Positions 1-6,091 of a stretch of DNA of 9,071 nucleotides are shown piece by piece (the stretch's first letter is position 1; every line of letters begins with the position of its first letter). Both the position numbers and the translations under genes were made by a program. The DNA lies in assembly GCA_027592485.1 (NCBI GenBank), contig JAQCKL010000148.1:1-9071 (forward strand), written 5' to 3'. Below the pieces are notes generated by a model. It saw nothing but the letters and a program-made list of their open reading frames with translations, made no database searches and was not told where the DNA came from. The DNA is from Cyanobacteriota bacterium (GTDB taxonomy: Bacteria > Cyanobacteriota > Cyanobacteriia > Phormidesmidales > Phormidesmidaceae).

Positions 1-1
1 C

Positions 2-67
2 ATGGCACTCACCGGAGATGGGAAATGCTTCTAGCTTATGTCTTAATGCAATTGGCGACTGCTATAG
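2..67 (+). repeat. Left copy of a 66-bp perfect inverted repeat
   Basis: Bases 2-67 are identical to the reverse complement of 9006-9071, and identity stops abruptly at 68 (compared with 9005). The outer limit is unknown because the window ends there. The inner end carries the motif TGGCGACTGCTATAG, of which related copies occur at 155-168 and, reversed, near 6207-6221. No transposase lies between the two copies. It may be a MITE-like dispersed cyanobacterial repeat, or it may mark contig ends that broke at one shared repeat. Confidence 0.9.
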
Positions 68-276
68 GGTTGGTCACTTTGTTTAGGATACCTAGGATCA
101 CTCTGATGCTCTGCATAGCAGCAAAGGGGCTCGCAGTCTTGTCCTAGCCGGACTGGCCACTGCCATAGCAAGATCCACTAGTTCACGCTACGTGCCAAGG
201 ATCGTACGGTAATCCAGTCCAGAGCAGGTCAGTGGAACCGAATCGTAACAGTGCTTTTAGCCCCTAACCCGAGATC
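68..276. other. Gene-free stretch downstream of fabI
   Basis: No credible reading frame was found on either strand. Bases 148-169 carry a diverged copy of the motif at the inner end of the terminal repeat: GGCCACTGCCATAG here against GGCGACTGCTATAG in the repeat. A weak nested inverted repeat lies at 172-203, with arms GATCC/GGATC and CACG/CGTG. No clear fabI terminator with a T-run was seen. The stretch may be decayed repeat sequence. Confidence 0.5.
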
Positions 277-1053
277 CTACATCCCCATAATGGCGTAGCC
301 TGAATCAACATAAAGAATTTGCCCCGTAATGCCACTAGAAAGGTCACTGCACAGAAAAGCGGCGGCATTCCCCACTTCCTGTTGGGTGACCGTACGTCGC
401 AAGGGAGCGACTTCTTCAACATGGTGAATCATGTCTAAAATACCGCCTACCGCTGAGGAGGCGAGGGTGCGGATCGGACCAGCAGAAATCCCATTGACCC
501 GAACTTGCTGGCTTCCCATTTCAGCGGCCAGGTAGCGTACATTCATTTCCAGGGCGGCCTTGGCAATCCCCATGGTGTTGTAGTTGGGAATCACCCGTAC
601 CCCCCCCAGGTAGGTGAGGGTGACAATACTGCCCCCTGCCGTCATTAAGGGCTTAGCGGCCCGGGCTAAACTGACCAAAGAATAAGCGCTAATGTCCAGG
701 GCTGTCTGGAAGCCTTGGCGAGAGACATCACTGAAGTTGCCCATCAGATCATCGCGATTTGCAAAGGCCAGACAGTGGATCAAGATATCAAGCTGTCCCC
801 ATTGATCTTTGATGGCATCAAAGGTGGCCGCTGTTTGGGCCTCATCCTGAACATTACATGGCAAGAACAAGGAAGGGCTTAAGGGCTCTACTAAGGTGGC
901 CACTTTTTTCTCCATCTTGCCCTTGTCATCAGGCAGATAGGTAACCCCTAGATTTGCCCCTGCCGCATGGAGCTGCTGAGCAATGCCCCAGGCAATGGAG
1001 CGATTATTCGCAATTCCGGTAACAAGCGCATTTTTTCCAGTGAGATCTAGCAT
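277..1053 (-). CDS. fabI: Enoyl-[acyl-carrier-protein] reductase [NADH]
   Basis: FabI reduces the trans-2 double bond of enoyl-ACP in the last step of each cycle of type II fatty-acid synthesis, in the cytoplasm, as an NAD(P)H-dependent atypical short-chain dehydrogenase. The 258-residue product has a complete Rossmann fold with the FabI-type N-terminal motif VTGIANNRSIAWG (residues 11-23). The active site is intact as Tyr148, Tyr158 and Lys165, with the Y-x6-K spacing typical of the family, followed by ISAGPIRTLA. The C terminus YAIMGM is typical of cyanobacterial FabI. The frame stays open upstream to an ATG at 1074, but that start has no ribosome binding site. The ATG at 1053 is preceded by AGGA five bases upstream and begins MLDLTGKNAL, as I recall for homologues. 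It is divergent from the MerR-type gene, so the shared 157-bp spacer could hold regulation for both. Its identity is near certain. Confidence 0.96.
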   Translation of the reverse strand: MLDLTGKNALVTGIANNRSIAWGIAQQLHAAGANLGVTYLPDDKGKMEKKVATLVEPLSPSLFLPCNVQDEAQTAATFDAIKDQWGQLDILIHCLAFANRDDLMGNFSDVSRQGFQTALDISAYSLVSLARAAKPLMTAGGSIVTLTYLGGVRVIPNYNTMGIAKAALEMNVRYLAAEMGSQQVRVNGISAGPIRTLASSAVGGILDMIHHVEEVAPLRRTVTQQEVGNAAAFLCSDLSSGITGQILYVDSGYAIMGM

Positions 1054-1210
1054 GACAGTCCTGTTAAGAGCCATTTAGGAGAATACTCAAAAATTGGCTC
1101 GGATTGATACCCCATGACCTGAGGCTGACTCTCTCTACAATGCTTTCGTGCCGTGATCTTTAATGTTCTAGGATGACACGTATGACTTTGTAGCTTTGAT
1201 TTTCACGGTT

Positions 1211-1645
1211 ATGACAACTCACAGTGAAACGCTCCTCCGCATTGGCGAGGTCAGCACCCAAACTCAACTGTCGGTGAAAACCGTGCGCTATTACGAAGAT
1301 CGAGGCTTGATTCAGGCCAGTTGTCGCTCGTCTGGTGGGTTTCGACTGTTTGACCCAGCCGTCCTGGCACGGCTGCACTTTATTCGGCGATCGCAAGCCT
1401 TAGGGCTGAGCTTGCAAGACATTCAAGACATCCTCACCATTGCGGATCAGGGATCTCGTCCCTGTAAGAATGTCCGCCAAAAGTTTGAGGCCAAGATTGA
1501 GGCCATCGATCACCAAATCACTCAGTTACAGCAGCTCCGAGGTCAGTTAGCGGAGCTGATGGATGGGGCCGATCAGACTGAGCAACTGGAAGGCAGCATC
1601 TGCCCCATCATTGAACATACGACACCCCCTGCAGAGGGAAGTTAA
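1211..1645 (+). CDS. MerR-family transcriptional regulator (ZntR/CueR-like)
   Basis: A 144-residue MerR-family activator. Residues 9-60 form the winged helix-turn-helix (IGEVSTQTQLSVKTVRYYED, then the wing with GGFRLF). Residues about 83-118 form the antiparallel dimerisation helix. Such proteins bind as dimers to promoters with over-long spacers and untwist them when a metal or stress signal binds. Three cysteines are visible: Cys38 in the DNA-binding domain, Cys85 at the start of the dimer helix (position of ZntR Cys79) and Cys131 in a C-terminal CPIIEH (position of ZntR Cys124). The tandem cysteines that ZntR has between these two are absent, as is the two-cysteine loop of CueR, so the ligand is not predictable. 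A TTG at 1196 would add five residues; ATG 1211 is preferred, although neither start has a good ribosome binding site. A possible promoter (ATGACC, 16 bp, TACAAT) lies at 1114-1141. Confidence 0.88.
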   Translation: MTTHSETLLRIGEVSTQTQLSVKTVRYYEDRGLIQASCRSSGGFRLFDPAVLARLHFIRRSQALGLSLQDIQDILTIADQGSRPCKNVRQKFEAKIEAIDHQITQLQQLRGQLAELMDGADQTEQLEGSICPIIEHTTPPAEGS

Positions 1646-1669
1646 GGGCTCCGGGTCTCCTAGCCCTTA
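1643..1669. terminator. Hairpin shared by convergent merR-like and tic22-like genes
   Basis: An 8-bp perfect stem, TAAGGGCT (1643-1650) with AGCCCTTA (1662-1669), around an 11-nt loop. The outer three bases of each arm are the stop codons of the two convergent genes. There is no T-run on either side, so termination strength is uncertain; a bidirectional role is inferred from position. Confidence 0.5.
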
Positions 1670-2398
1670 GTTACCCGATCCACCCTGGAGGTAATTAATC
1701 GTTGTGGACGAGGGCACAAAGCGGACTAACTCTAGCAATTGATCGAGCTCCGGATTATTCGATTCCATGCCCTCCAGTAATCCCTCTAGGGTCAAAACCT
1801 CAACTCCGATGGTGTCTTGGATCTCAGGATTGGCTTCCACATAGGGGCCAACCTGAGCTTGCAGGTCCGCTAAAGAGAAGAACACCGGTAATGTGTCATC
1901 GGCGTAAAGCAGATACTGACCATTCTCTAGGTTGACCGCAGCAAATAGGGGGACACCGCTAAAGGTCTCGTTTTCCCCGAGCTGGGCAATGCTGCTGGCT
2001 GCAGCTACTTCCTGGGGGGTGGCGACATACACCAACGATGCGCTGTCTAGCTGGTCGCTGGCTTCTTCGTAGAGGCTCCCCAGGGAAAGAAGCGCAATTT
2101 GAGCGCCCTCGGCAAAGGCCGCTTCCTCTGCTTGGGCACTACTCAAAAAGGTTTCGGCATCAGAACCATGGATAAACACCACCGGCACACTAACTTCGGT
2201 GTCGGCTGTAGTGGCGACATTAGCGGTGAGCGATCGCCCTTCTTCATCCACAATCACAAAAACCGGGATACCTTCTAGCTTGGCGACAATTTCAGCCTCA
2301 CTGAGGGCCCAGGCCCCTGGAGAGGCGATCGCTGAGATGCCAAGCAGGGCTCCACCCGCCAAACCTAACGTTGCTATCCGGCGAAAAATACTTTTCAT
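1667..2398 (-). CDS. Tic22-family exported protein
   Basis: A 243-residue exported protein of the Tic22 family. In plants Tic22 works in the chloroplast intermembrane space; cyanobacterial homologues are periplasmic or lumenal and have been linked to outer-membrane biogenesis. Residues 1-31 look like a signal peptide: KSIFRR, a Leu/Gly/Ala-rich core, then AWA with cleavage before LSEAE. The mature part is acidic and shows the two-fold internal similarity of the fold: IPVFVIVDEEGRSL followed by VPVVFIHGSDAETF in the first half, and VPLFAAVNLENGQYL followed by LPVFFSLADL in the second. Starts are possible at TTG 2416, ATG 2404 and ATG 2398. None has a clear ribosome binding site, and 2398 gives the most usual signal-peptide length. 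The gene converges on the MerR-type gene and is probably transcribed alone. The family call is confident; the exact role here is inferred. Confidence 0.85.
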   Translation of the reverse strand: MKSIFRRIATLGLAGGALLGISAIASPGAWALSEAEIVAKLEGIPVFVIVDEEGRSLTANVATTADTEVSVPVVFIHGSDAETFLSSAQAEEAAFAEGAQIALLSLGSLYEEASDQLDSASLVYVATPQEVAAASSIAQLGENETFSGVPLFAAVNLENGQYLLYADDTLPVFFSLADLQAQVGPYVEANPEIQDTIGVEVLTLEGLLEGMESNNPELDQLLELVRFVPSSTTINYLQGGSGN

Positions 2399-2477
2399 GG
2401 CCATCAACTTATGCAAATTTTTGCTGCTCTCTACATCTATTCAATCATTCGTCCTAGCAGGGTGAGACGTTCAGTAC

Positions 2478-2588
2478 ATGAGGGAGTTCCAGCTCACGGC
2501 CCTAGGGCTTCTAACCACCATAGGTCGCTATCTGCTGGCCCAACGGGTTCCCTTGAAAGTCTCCCAGCTGAGGGCAAAGGCCAAATAA
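2478..2588 (+). CDS. Possible small protein, 36 residues, unrecognised
   Basis: A short frame, ATG 2478 to TAA 2586-2588, encoding a basic peptide. It has a hydrophobic stretch at residues 6-21 (LTALGLLTTIGRYLLA) and a Lys/Arg-rich tail ending in LRAKAK. It matches no family I recognise. In favour: its stop codon lies four bases before a perfect 10-bp hairpin, it sits in a gap otherwise empty of genes, and its composition resembles that of small membrane-associated cyanobacterial proteins. Against: it is short, has only a weak purine-rich stretch (AGGGTGAGA) about ten bases upstream instead of a proper ribosome binding site, and has no clear promoter. A chance frame is quite possible. Confidence 0.3.
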   Translation: MREFQLTALGLLTTIGRYLLAQRVPLKVSQLRAKAK

Positions 2589-2592
2589 CACA

Positions 2593-2622
2593 ATAGGCAC
2601 AGTGCTATTTGCCTGTGCCTAT
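2593..2622. terminator. Strong hairpin between small ORF and psb34
   Basis: A perfect 10-bp stem, ATAGGCACAG (2593-2602) with CTGTGCCTAT (2613-2622), around a 10-nt loop. It sits 30 bases beyond the psb34 stop on the minus strand and four bases beyond the stop of the 36-residue frame on the plus strand. Neither side has a clean T-run (minus strand continues TGTGTTATTTGG). It is most simply a bidirectional terminator or 3' stabiliser, chiefly for psb34. Confidence 0.6.
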
Positions 2623-2652
2623 CAAATCATATTGAAAATCATCAGGGAGCGG

Positions 2653-2823
2653 CTATGAGACCACAAATGCCACTGTCATAAGACCGCCCACCAATGCTAA
2701 GGCTAAGCCAGCAAGGATGATGTAGTTGCGCTTTTCGGAGGCAGTTGGCGGCTCAGCTTCGTACATTTTGGGTTCAACCGCAAAATTATTGAGTCGCCCA
2801 CCATCTTCAACCGTATAGCGCAT
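2653..2823 (-). CDS. psb34: Photosystem II assembly protein Psb34 (ssl1498 family)
   Basis: A 56-residue single-pass membrane protein. The N-terminal half carries the family signature GGRLNNFAVEPKMYEAEPPT (residues 8-27), followed by EKRNYIIL and one transmembrane helix at about residues 34-54 (glycine- and alanine-rich, ending AFVVS). This matches the ssl1498/Psb34 family as I remember it, long annotated as HliP-like or light-harvesting-like. Psb34 binds CP47-containing photosystem II assembly intermediates and is thought to help exchange Hlip proteins during maturation. Start ATG 2823 is preceded by AAGGA ten bases upstream. The gene stands alone between two hairpins, and its promoter carries an HLR1-like element, which would fit light-responsive control by RpaB. 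The length is normal for the family. Confidence 0.9.
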   Translation of the reverse strand: MRYTVEDGGRLNNFAVEPKMYEAEPPTASEKRNYIILAGLALALVGGLMTVAFVVS

Positions 2824-2862
2824 ATCTAAAATATCCTTTAGTAAGCTGCCTGCTTTTGTAAT

Positions 2863-2891
2863 ATATTATCAGGCGGCTTAGATTATTGCAA
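2863..2891 (-). promoter_or_regulatory. Candidate psb34 promoter (-35/-10)
   Basis: Read on the minus strand: TTGCAA (2886-2891) as -35, a 17-bp spacer, and TAATAT (2863-2868) as -10, predicting transcription from about 2856 and a leader of some 33 bases. The -35 lies inside the HLR1-like element. Confidence 0.55.
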
Positions 2892-2902
2892 CATTCCGTA
2901 AC
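2885..2902 (-). promoter_or_regulatory. HLR1-like direct repeat (candidate RpaB site) upstream of psb34
   Basis: On the minus strand the sequence reads GTTACGGA-AT-GTTGCAAT. The published HLR1 consensus is two copies of (G/T)TTACA(T/A)(T/A) separated by two bases; this site matches 13 of 16 defined positions with exact spacing. HLR1 is bound by the response regulator RpaB at high-light genes such as hli genes and some photosystem genes. Here it overlaps the -35 box; at high-light genes a site so placed usually represses under low light. The function is inferred from sequence and position. Confidence 0.5.
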
Positions 2903-2920
2903 ATTTCAGCCTTCGTACGA

Positions 2921-2955
2921 AAAGCCCCAGCCCTGGGAGTAAGGGCTGGGGCTTT
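2921..2955 (-). terminator. Terminator hairpin after htpG
   Basis: A perfect 13-bp GC-rich stem, AAAGCCCCAGCCC (2921-2933) with GGGCTGGGGCTTT (2943-2955), and a 9-nt loop. Read on the minus strand it follows the htpG stop by 17 bases and ends in TTTT, like a short intrinsic terminator. It separates htpG transcription from the psb34 promoter only 18 bases further on. Confidence 0.75.
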
Positions 2956-2972
2956 CGCGCTTCAACGGACCT

Positions 2973-4967
2973 CTAACGCTCGGTTAGATGGGTCAGAAGT
3001 TGGTTGGAGCGCGTCACAAATGCCTTCATGCCGTCGGCATCGAATCCCTTCTGGGCCATCAAGGCCAAGTCATAGACATGCTGGCAAATCATCGTAGCCA
3101 TTTCTCCGGCGGGAGAGGCAGAGCCATCCGTCTGCACAATGGTGCCTTGCTGTAGCTTCAGCAAATTTTGAATCATCGGGTGAGCGGTGTTAACCAGCAA
3201 AACATGCTCTTCCGGAAACTCCATGGCTGTTTGCTGCATCATCGACATCATCTCCTGCATTCGCCGGGTGGCCTCTGGCAGCAACACCATGGCTGGGGGG
3301 GTATCCGGACCTTCGGTTTTGAGGGCTTCCGTACGCACGTTCAGCTTGGGACGGTTCAGGGCTTTTTCAAATAGCTCCTTAATTTCGTCGCTGCGGGTCT
3401 TGTTGGTGCCGGGGTCGACGATCTCACTGGGCTGCTCTTTGTCTAGCAGCGTGTCATCTAGATCGGCATCCACCCGCGAGAACTTAACATCCGTATATTC
3501 TTGCTCTAGGAAAGAGATGAAATGGGTGTCAATAAAGGTATCGAGGAAGAGGACCTCTAGCCCTTGGGATTGGTGGAGGGCGATGTAGGTGGCCTGAGCA
3601 GTGGCATCGTTGGCATAAAAGACCCGATTTTCGTGGCGGTCTTTGTTGCGGTCCAGGTATTCCCTCAGGGTGGTGTAGGAATAGCCCTCGGCATCGACGG
3701 CAGCAGCAGTATTGCTACCCACCTCAGACCAGGCATCTTCCCCTTCGGTTTGGACTTCGACCTTTGCGGTGTCGGTGTCCTCAACCGCATCGAGTTTCGC
3801 GGTGGTACGGAAGATCACAAAATCTTCCACCTGCTTCTTGAACTTATCGTCGTTGAGGGAACCGAATTTGATAAAGGTGCCCAAGTCTTGCCAGGAGGAT
3901 ACGTATTTGGCGCGATCGCCCTTATAGAGCTGCTTGAGGCTATCCCCGACCTTACGCGCAATATAATCAGAAATTTTGCGGACGGTGCGATCGTTCTGCA
4001 AAAAGCTGCGGGAGACATTCAGCGGGATATCGGTGCTGTCAATCACCCCGCGCAGCGGCAGCAGGAAGCGGGGAATCACCTCTTCACAGTTGTCGCTGAC
4101 AAAGACTTGGTTGCAGAACAGTTTGATATTGCTCTTGGTAACGTCAATATCAGGCTTGATTTTAGGGAAATACAGAATGCCGTTCACCGTGAAGGGGTAA
4201 TCGGTATTCAGGTGGACCCACAACAGGGGATCTTCTTGGAAGGGATGGAGATAGCGATAAAACTCTAGGTAATCTTCGTCGCTCAGATTACTGGGAGACT
4301 GTTTCCAGAGAGCTTCATGCTTATTGATGACCTCCCCATCGAGCTTGATAGGGATGGACATGAAGTCGCAGTAGGTCTTGACCAGCTGCTTGATTCGACT
4401 GGGCTCTAGATACTCTTGCTCATCATCCAGCAGATGTAGGGTCACCGTTGTGCCCACCGTGCTGTGCTCGGACGGTGACAGCTCAAATTCGGTGGTGCCG
4501 TCACAGCTCCAGTGCACCGCCTCAGCATCGGCCTTGTAGGAGAGAGTATCGATCTCAACCCGATCCGACACCATAAACGACGAATAGAAGCCTAAGCCAA
4601 AGTGACCAATAATCGAGGCATCGCCATCACCACTATCTTTGAACTTGGTGATGAATTCTTCGGCGCTGGAAAAGGCAACCTGGTTAATGTATTTCTTGAC
4701 CTCGTCGGCGGTCATACCCAGGCCGGGGTCAGAAATACTGAGGGTTTTCGCGTCCTTATCTATGGCGATCTCAATTTCTGGATTGCTCACATCCCCAGAG
4801 TATTCACCGGATCGGGTGAGGAGAGATAGCTTTTGAATCGCATCGACACTGTTGGAGACCAGTTCCCGCACAAAAATTTCATGCTCAGAATAGAGCCACT
4901 TTTTGATGATCGGGAAAATATTCTCAGTATGGATACTGATATTGCCCTTTTCCAGAATTGTCGCCAT
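2973..4967 (-). CDS. htpG: Chaperone HtpG (bacterial Hsp90)
   Basis: A cytoplasmic ATP-dependent dimeric chaperone, complete at 664 residues; cyanobacterial HtpG is slightly longer than the 624 residues of the E. coli protein. The N-terminal GHKL ATPase domain shows RELVSNSVDA (Glu35, Asn39), DPGLGM (residues 80-85) and the lid motif GHFGLGF (121-127). The middle domain has WVHLNTDYPFTVNG, then VSRSFLQ with the conserved Arg320 and Gln324 that contact the ATP gamma-phosphate. Residues about 395-425 are an acidic, Thr/Glu-rich variable segment. The C-terminal dimerisation domain contains a Met-rich MQEMMSMMQQ. There is no MEEVD tail, as expected for bacteria. Cyanobacterial HtpG has been tied to heat, cold and oxidative stress and to phycobilisome linker and tetrapyrrole enzymes. 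ATG 4967 starts the conserved N terminus, though without a good ribosome binding site. No CIRCE element was seen upstream. The gene ends at a strong hairpin. Confidence 0.98.
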   Translation of the reverse strand: MATILEKGNISIHTENIFPIIKKWLYSEHEIFVRELVSNSVDAIQKLSLLTRSGEYSGDVSNPEIEIAIDKDAKTLSISDPGLGMTADEVKKYINQVAFSSAEEFITKFKDSGDGDASIIGHFGLGFYSSFMVSDRVEIDTLSYKADAEAVHWSCDGTTEFELSPSEHSTVGTTVTLHLLDDEQEYLEPSRIKQLVKTYCDFMSIPIKLDGEVINKHEALWKQSPSNLSDEDYLEFYRYLHPFQEDPLLWVHLNTDYPFTVNGILYFPKIKPDIDVTKSNIKLFCNQVFVSDNCEEVIPRFLLPLRGVIDSTDIPLNVSRSFLQNDRTVRKISDYIARKVGDSLKQLYKGDRAKYVSSWQDLGTFIKFGSLNDDKFKKQVEDFVIFRTTAKLDAVEDTDTAKVEVQTEGEDAWSEVGSNTAAAVDAEGYSYTTLREYLDRNKDRHENRVFYANDATAQATYIALHQSQGLEVLFLDTFIDTHFISFLEQEYTDVKFSRVDADLDDTLLDKEQPSEIVDPGTNKTRSDEIKELFEKALNRPKLNVRTEALKTEGPDTPPAMVLLPEATRRMQEMMSMMQQTAMEFPEEHVLLVNTAHPMIQNLLKLQQGTIVQTDGSASPAGEMATMICQHVYDLALMAQKGFDADGMKAFVTRSNQLLTHLTER

Positions 4968-5088
4968 AGTCTAGGCCCCGTGTTCAAAAAACAGCATATA
5001 GATGCTTTATTTTTGACCAGGATCACCGTCTAAACAATGGAAGGAACTGGTATTGAGAGGTGCGGTTTACCCCACTCTCAGATTTGGC

Positions 5089-5550
5089 TTACTCGTCATA
5101 CGCCCCGTTGCAGATGTCTAGGAGGTGGGGATAGAGCGGTGAATCTGGATCGACATCTTCCAGGGCGGACTGGTAGGTGTGGGTATCGATGACACCATTC
5201 TCGGTATCCAGAAAAGTGATGCGCTCGATCGCATGGCTGAGGGTGCCACAATTGGCGATGTATGCAAACAATCCAGCTGCAGTACCGTTACTCCCGACCG
5301 GACTACGTTTGGAGAGCAAGGTGAAACGGACGGTTTCTCCCGTTCTCTGAATGCTGGGGTTGAGCAGCCAGGACTGGGTAATGGTGTTGCCCTGGCTATT
5401 TTCGAAGCTATCGGTATACAGATCAATCCAATTGCTGTAGGGATCTTCGGCTTGAGCGAGGATGACAGTATGGGCTAGGTCTGGACCCAAAGGCACAGTT
5501 CCGACTAGGGGCACGAGGACTAGGGCCAGAGCCGTTGTCGTTGCAAACAT
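5089..5550 (-). CDS. Small secreted protein, function unknown
   Basis: A 153-residue exported protein. Residues 1-34 form a hydrophobic leader with a plausible cleavage site after AQA (before EDPYSN). The leader is odd in having no Lys or Arg before its core; an in-frame TAA four codons upstream rules out a longer start. ATG 5550 has AAGGTG seven bases upstream. The mature part (about 119 residues) contains a Trp-x-Asp-Leu-Tyr start, SIQRTGETVRFTLLSKR (residues 66-82) and two cysteines, Cys101 and Cys147, which could form a disulfide. The SIxRxGxxVxF pattern and the two cysteines recall the surface-adhesin-E-like proteins common in cyanobacteria, but this is a loose resemblance. It is followed after 121 bases by htpG on the same strand; nothing links the two. 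Confidence 0.7.
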   Translation of the reverse strand: MFATTTALALVLVPLVGTVPLGPDLAHTVILAQAEDPYSNWIDLYTDSFENSQGNTITQSWLLNPSIQRTGETVRFTLLSKRSPVGSNGTAAGLFAYIANCGTLSHAIERITFLDTENGVIDTHTYQSALEDVDPDSPLYPHLLDICNGAYDE

Positions 5551-5653
5551 GACATCACCTTAGATGTAGAATTGCCCACCCACAAACGTTGAGCGAGAAC
5601 AATTAGGCTTTCACCTTACATCATGGATTGCGATCCCATAGGGATGAACCGAC

Positions 5654-5684
5654 GCTGTGCAACTTCAGCAGGTGTCTGCACAGC
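5654..5684 (-). terminator. Hairpin just after the HxlR-type gene
   Basis: An 8-bp perfect stem, GCTGTGCA (5654-5661) with TGCACAGC (5677-5684), around a 15-nt loop. It lies five bases past the stop codon of the HxlR-type gene read on the minus strand. No T-run follows, so it is a weak terminator candidate. Confidence 0.4.
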
Positions 5685-5689
5685 CATGA

Positions 5690-6088
5690 TTAAGCTGAGA
5701 TCGGATCGGGCAGGGATTCTTCAGCTAAAGCAATCTCTAGGTCCATGGGGCAGTGGCAAGCTTCCTGGGGCAACCAGCGCTCGCCCAAATGCTTTAAAGC
5801 GGCCATGACCGGCTGAATTTCTCGCCCCTTATCGGTCAGAGAATACTCTACGCGGGGGGGCACTTCTGGATATACACGCCGCTCCACAATGCCATGACGC
5901 TCTAACTCCCGGAGTCGAGCCGTGAGGGTCTTGGTGCTAATCCCAGGGAGCGCCTCAATAAACTCGTGGGTGCGCCGACTGCTGACGAAGAGCTCTCGCA
6001 GGATTAAAATCGCCCACTTACCCCCCACCATTTCTAGGGTGAACTGGATCGGACAGCGAGCTTCTGAGCAGTCGTTAACGTTATGCAT
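5690..6088 (-). CDS. HxlR/DUF24-family transcriptional regulator
   Basis: A 132-residue winged helix-turn-helix repressor of the HxlR family. Hallmarks in order: Cys12 in the family's RCPIQ, GGKWAILILREL (residues 22-33), RRTHEFIEALPGIS, the recognition helix TKTLTARLRELERHGIVER (52-70), the wing with PPRVEYSLTDKG, and the dimerisation helix. In characterised relatives (HypR, QorR, YodB) the Cys at this position is a thiol switch for reactive electrophiles, oxidants or quinones. This protein also has Cys7 and a C-terminal CHC (Cys111, Cys113), so redox or metal sensing is plausible but unproven. An in-frame ATG at 6121 would add 11 residues. However, an extended -10-like TGGTATTAA (6123-6131) abuts it, which favours ATG 6088. 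That start lies inside a 12-bp palindrome. The target genes are not evident: no enzyme gene is divergent from it. Confidence 0.9.
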   Translation of the reverse strand: MHNVNDCSEARCPIQFTLEMVGGKWAILILRELFVSSRRTHEFIEALPGISTKTLTARLRELERHGIVERRVYPEVPPRVEYSLTDKGREIQPVMAALKHLGERWLPQEACHCPMDLEIALAEESLPDPISA

Positions 6089-6091
6089 AAC
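6080..6091. promoter_or_regulatory. 12-bp palindrome over the HxlR-type start codon
   Basis: GTTATGCATAAC is a perfect palindrome that contains the preferred start codon (6086-6088). On the minus strand it and the adjoining GTTAA lie between two CGACTG direct repeats. HxlR regulators bind inverted repeats and often autoregulate, so it could be an operator; a chance palindrome is also possible. Confidence 0.25.

Noticed and set aside
172..203. A nested inverted repeat (GATCC/GGATC and CACG/CGTG) as fabI terminator
   Set aside because: The stem is interrupted by unequal loops, is about 75-105 bases from the fabI stop and has no T-run.
3564..4268. A 234-residue plus-strand frame, and several smaller ones, opposite htpG
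   Set aside because: They are antisense to a complete, well-conserved htpG; their sequences show no family features and arise from its codon bias.
4968..5088. A CIRCE heat-shock operator upstream of htpG
   Set aside because: No TTAGCACTC-N9-GAGTGCTAA or close variant was found. A 6-bp hairpin (5054-5059 with 5075-5080) is too weak to call.
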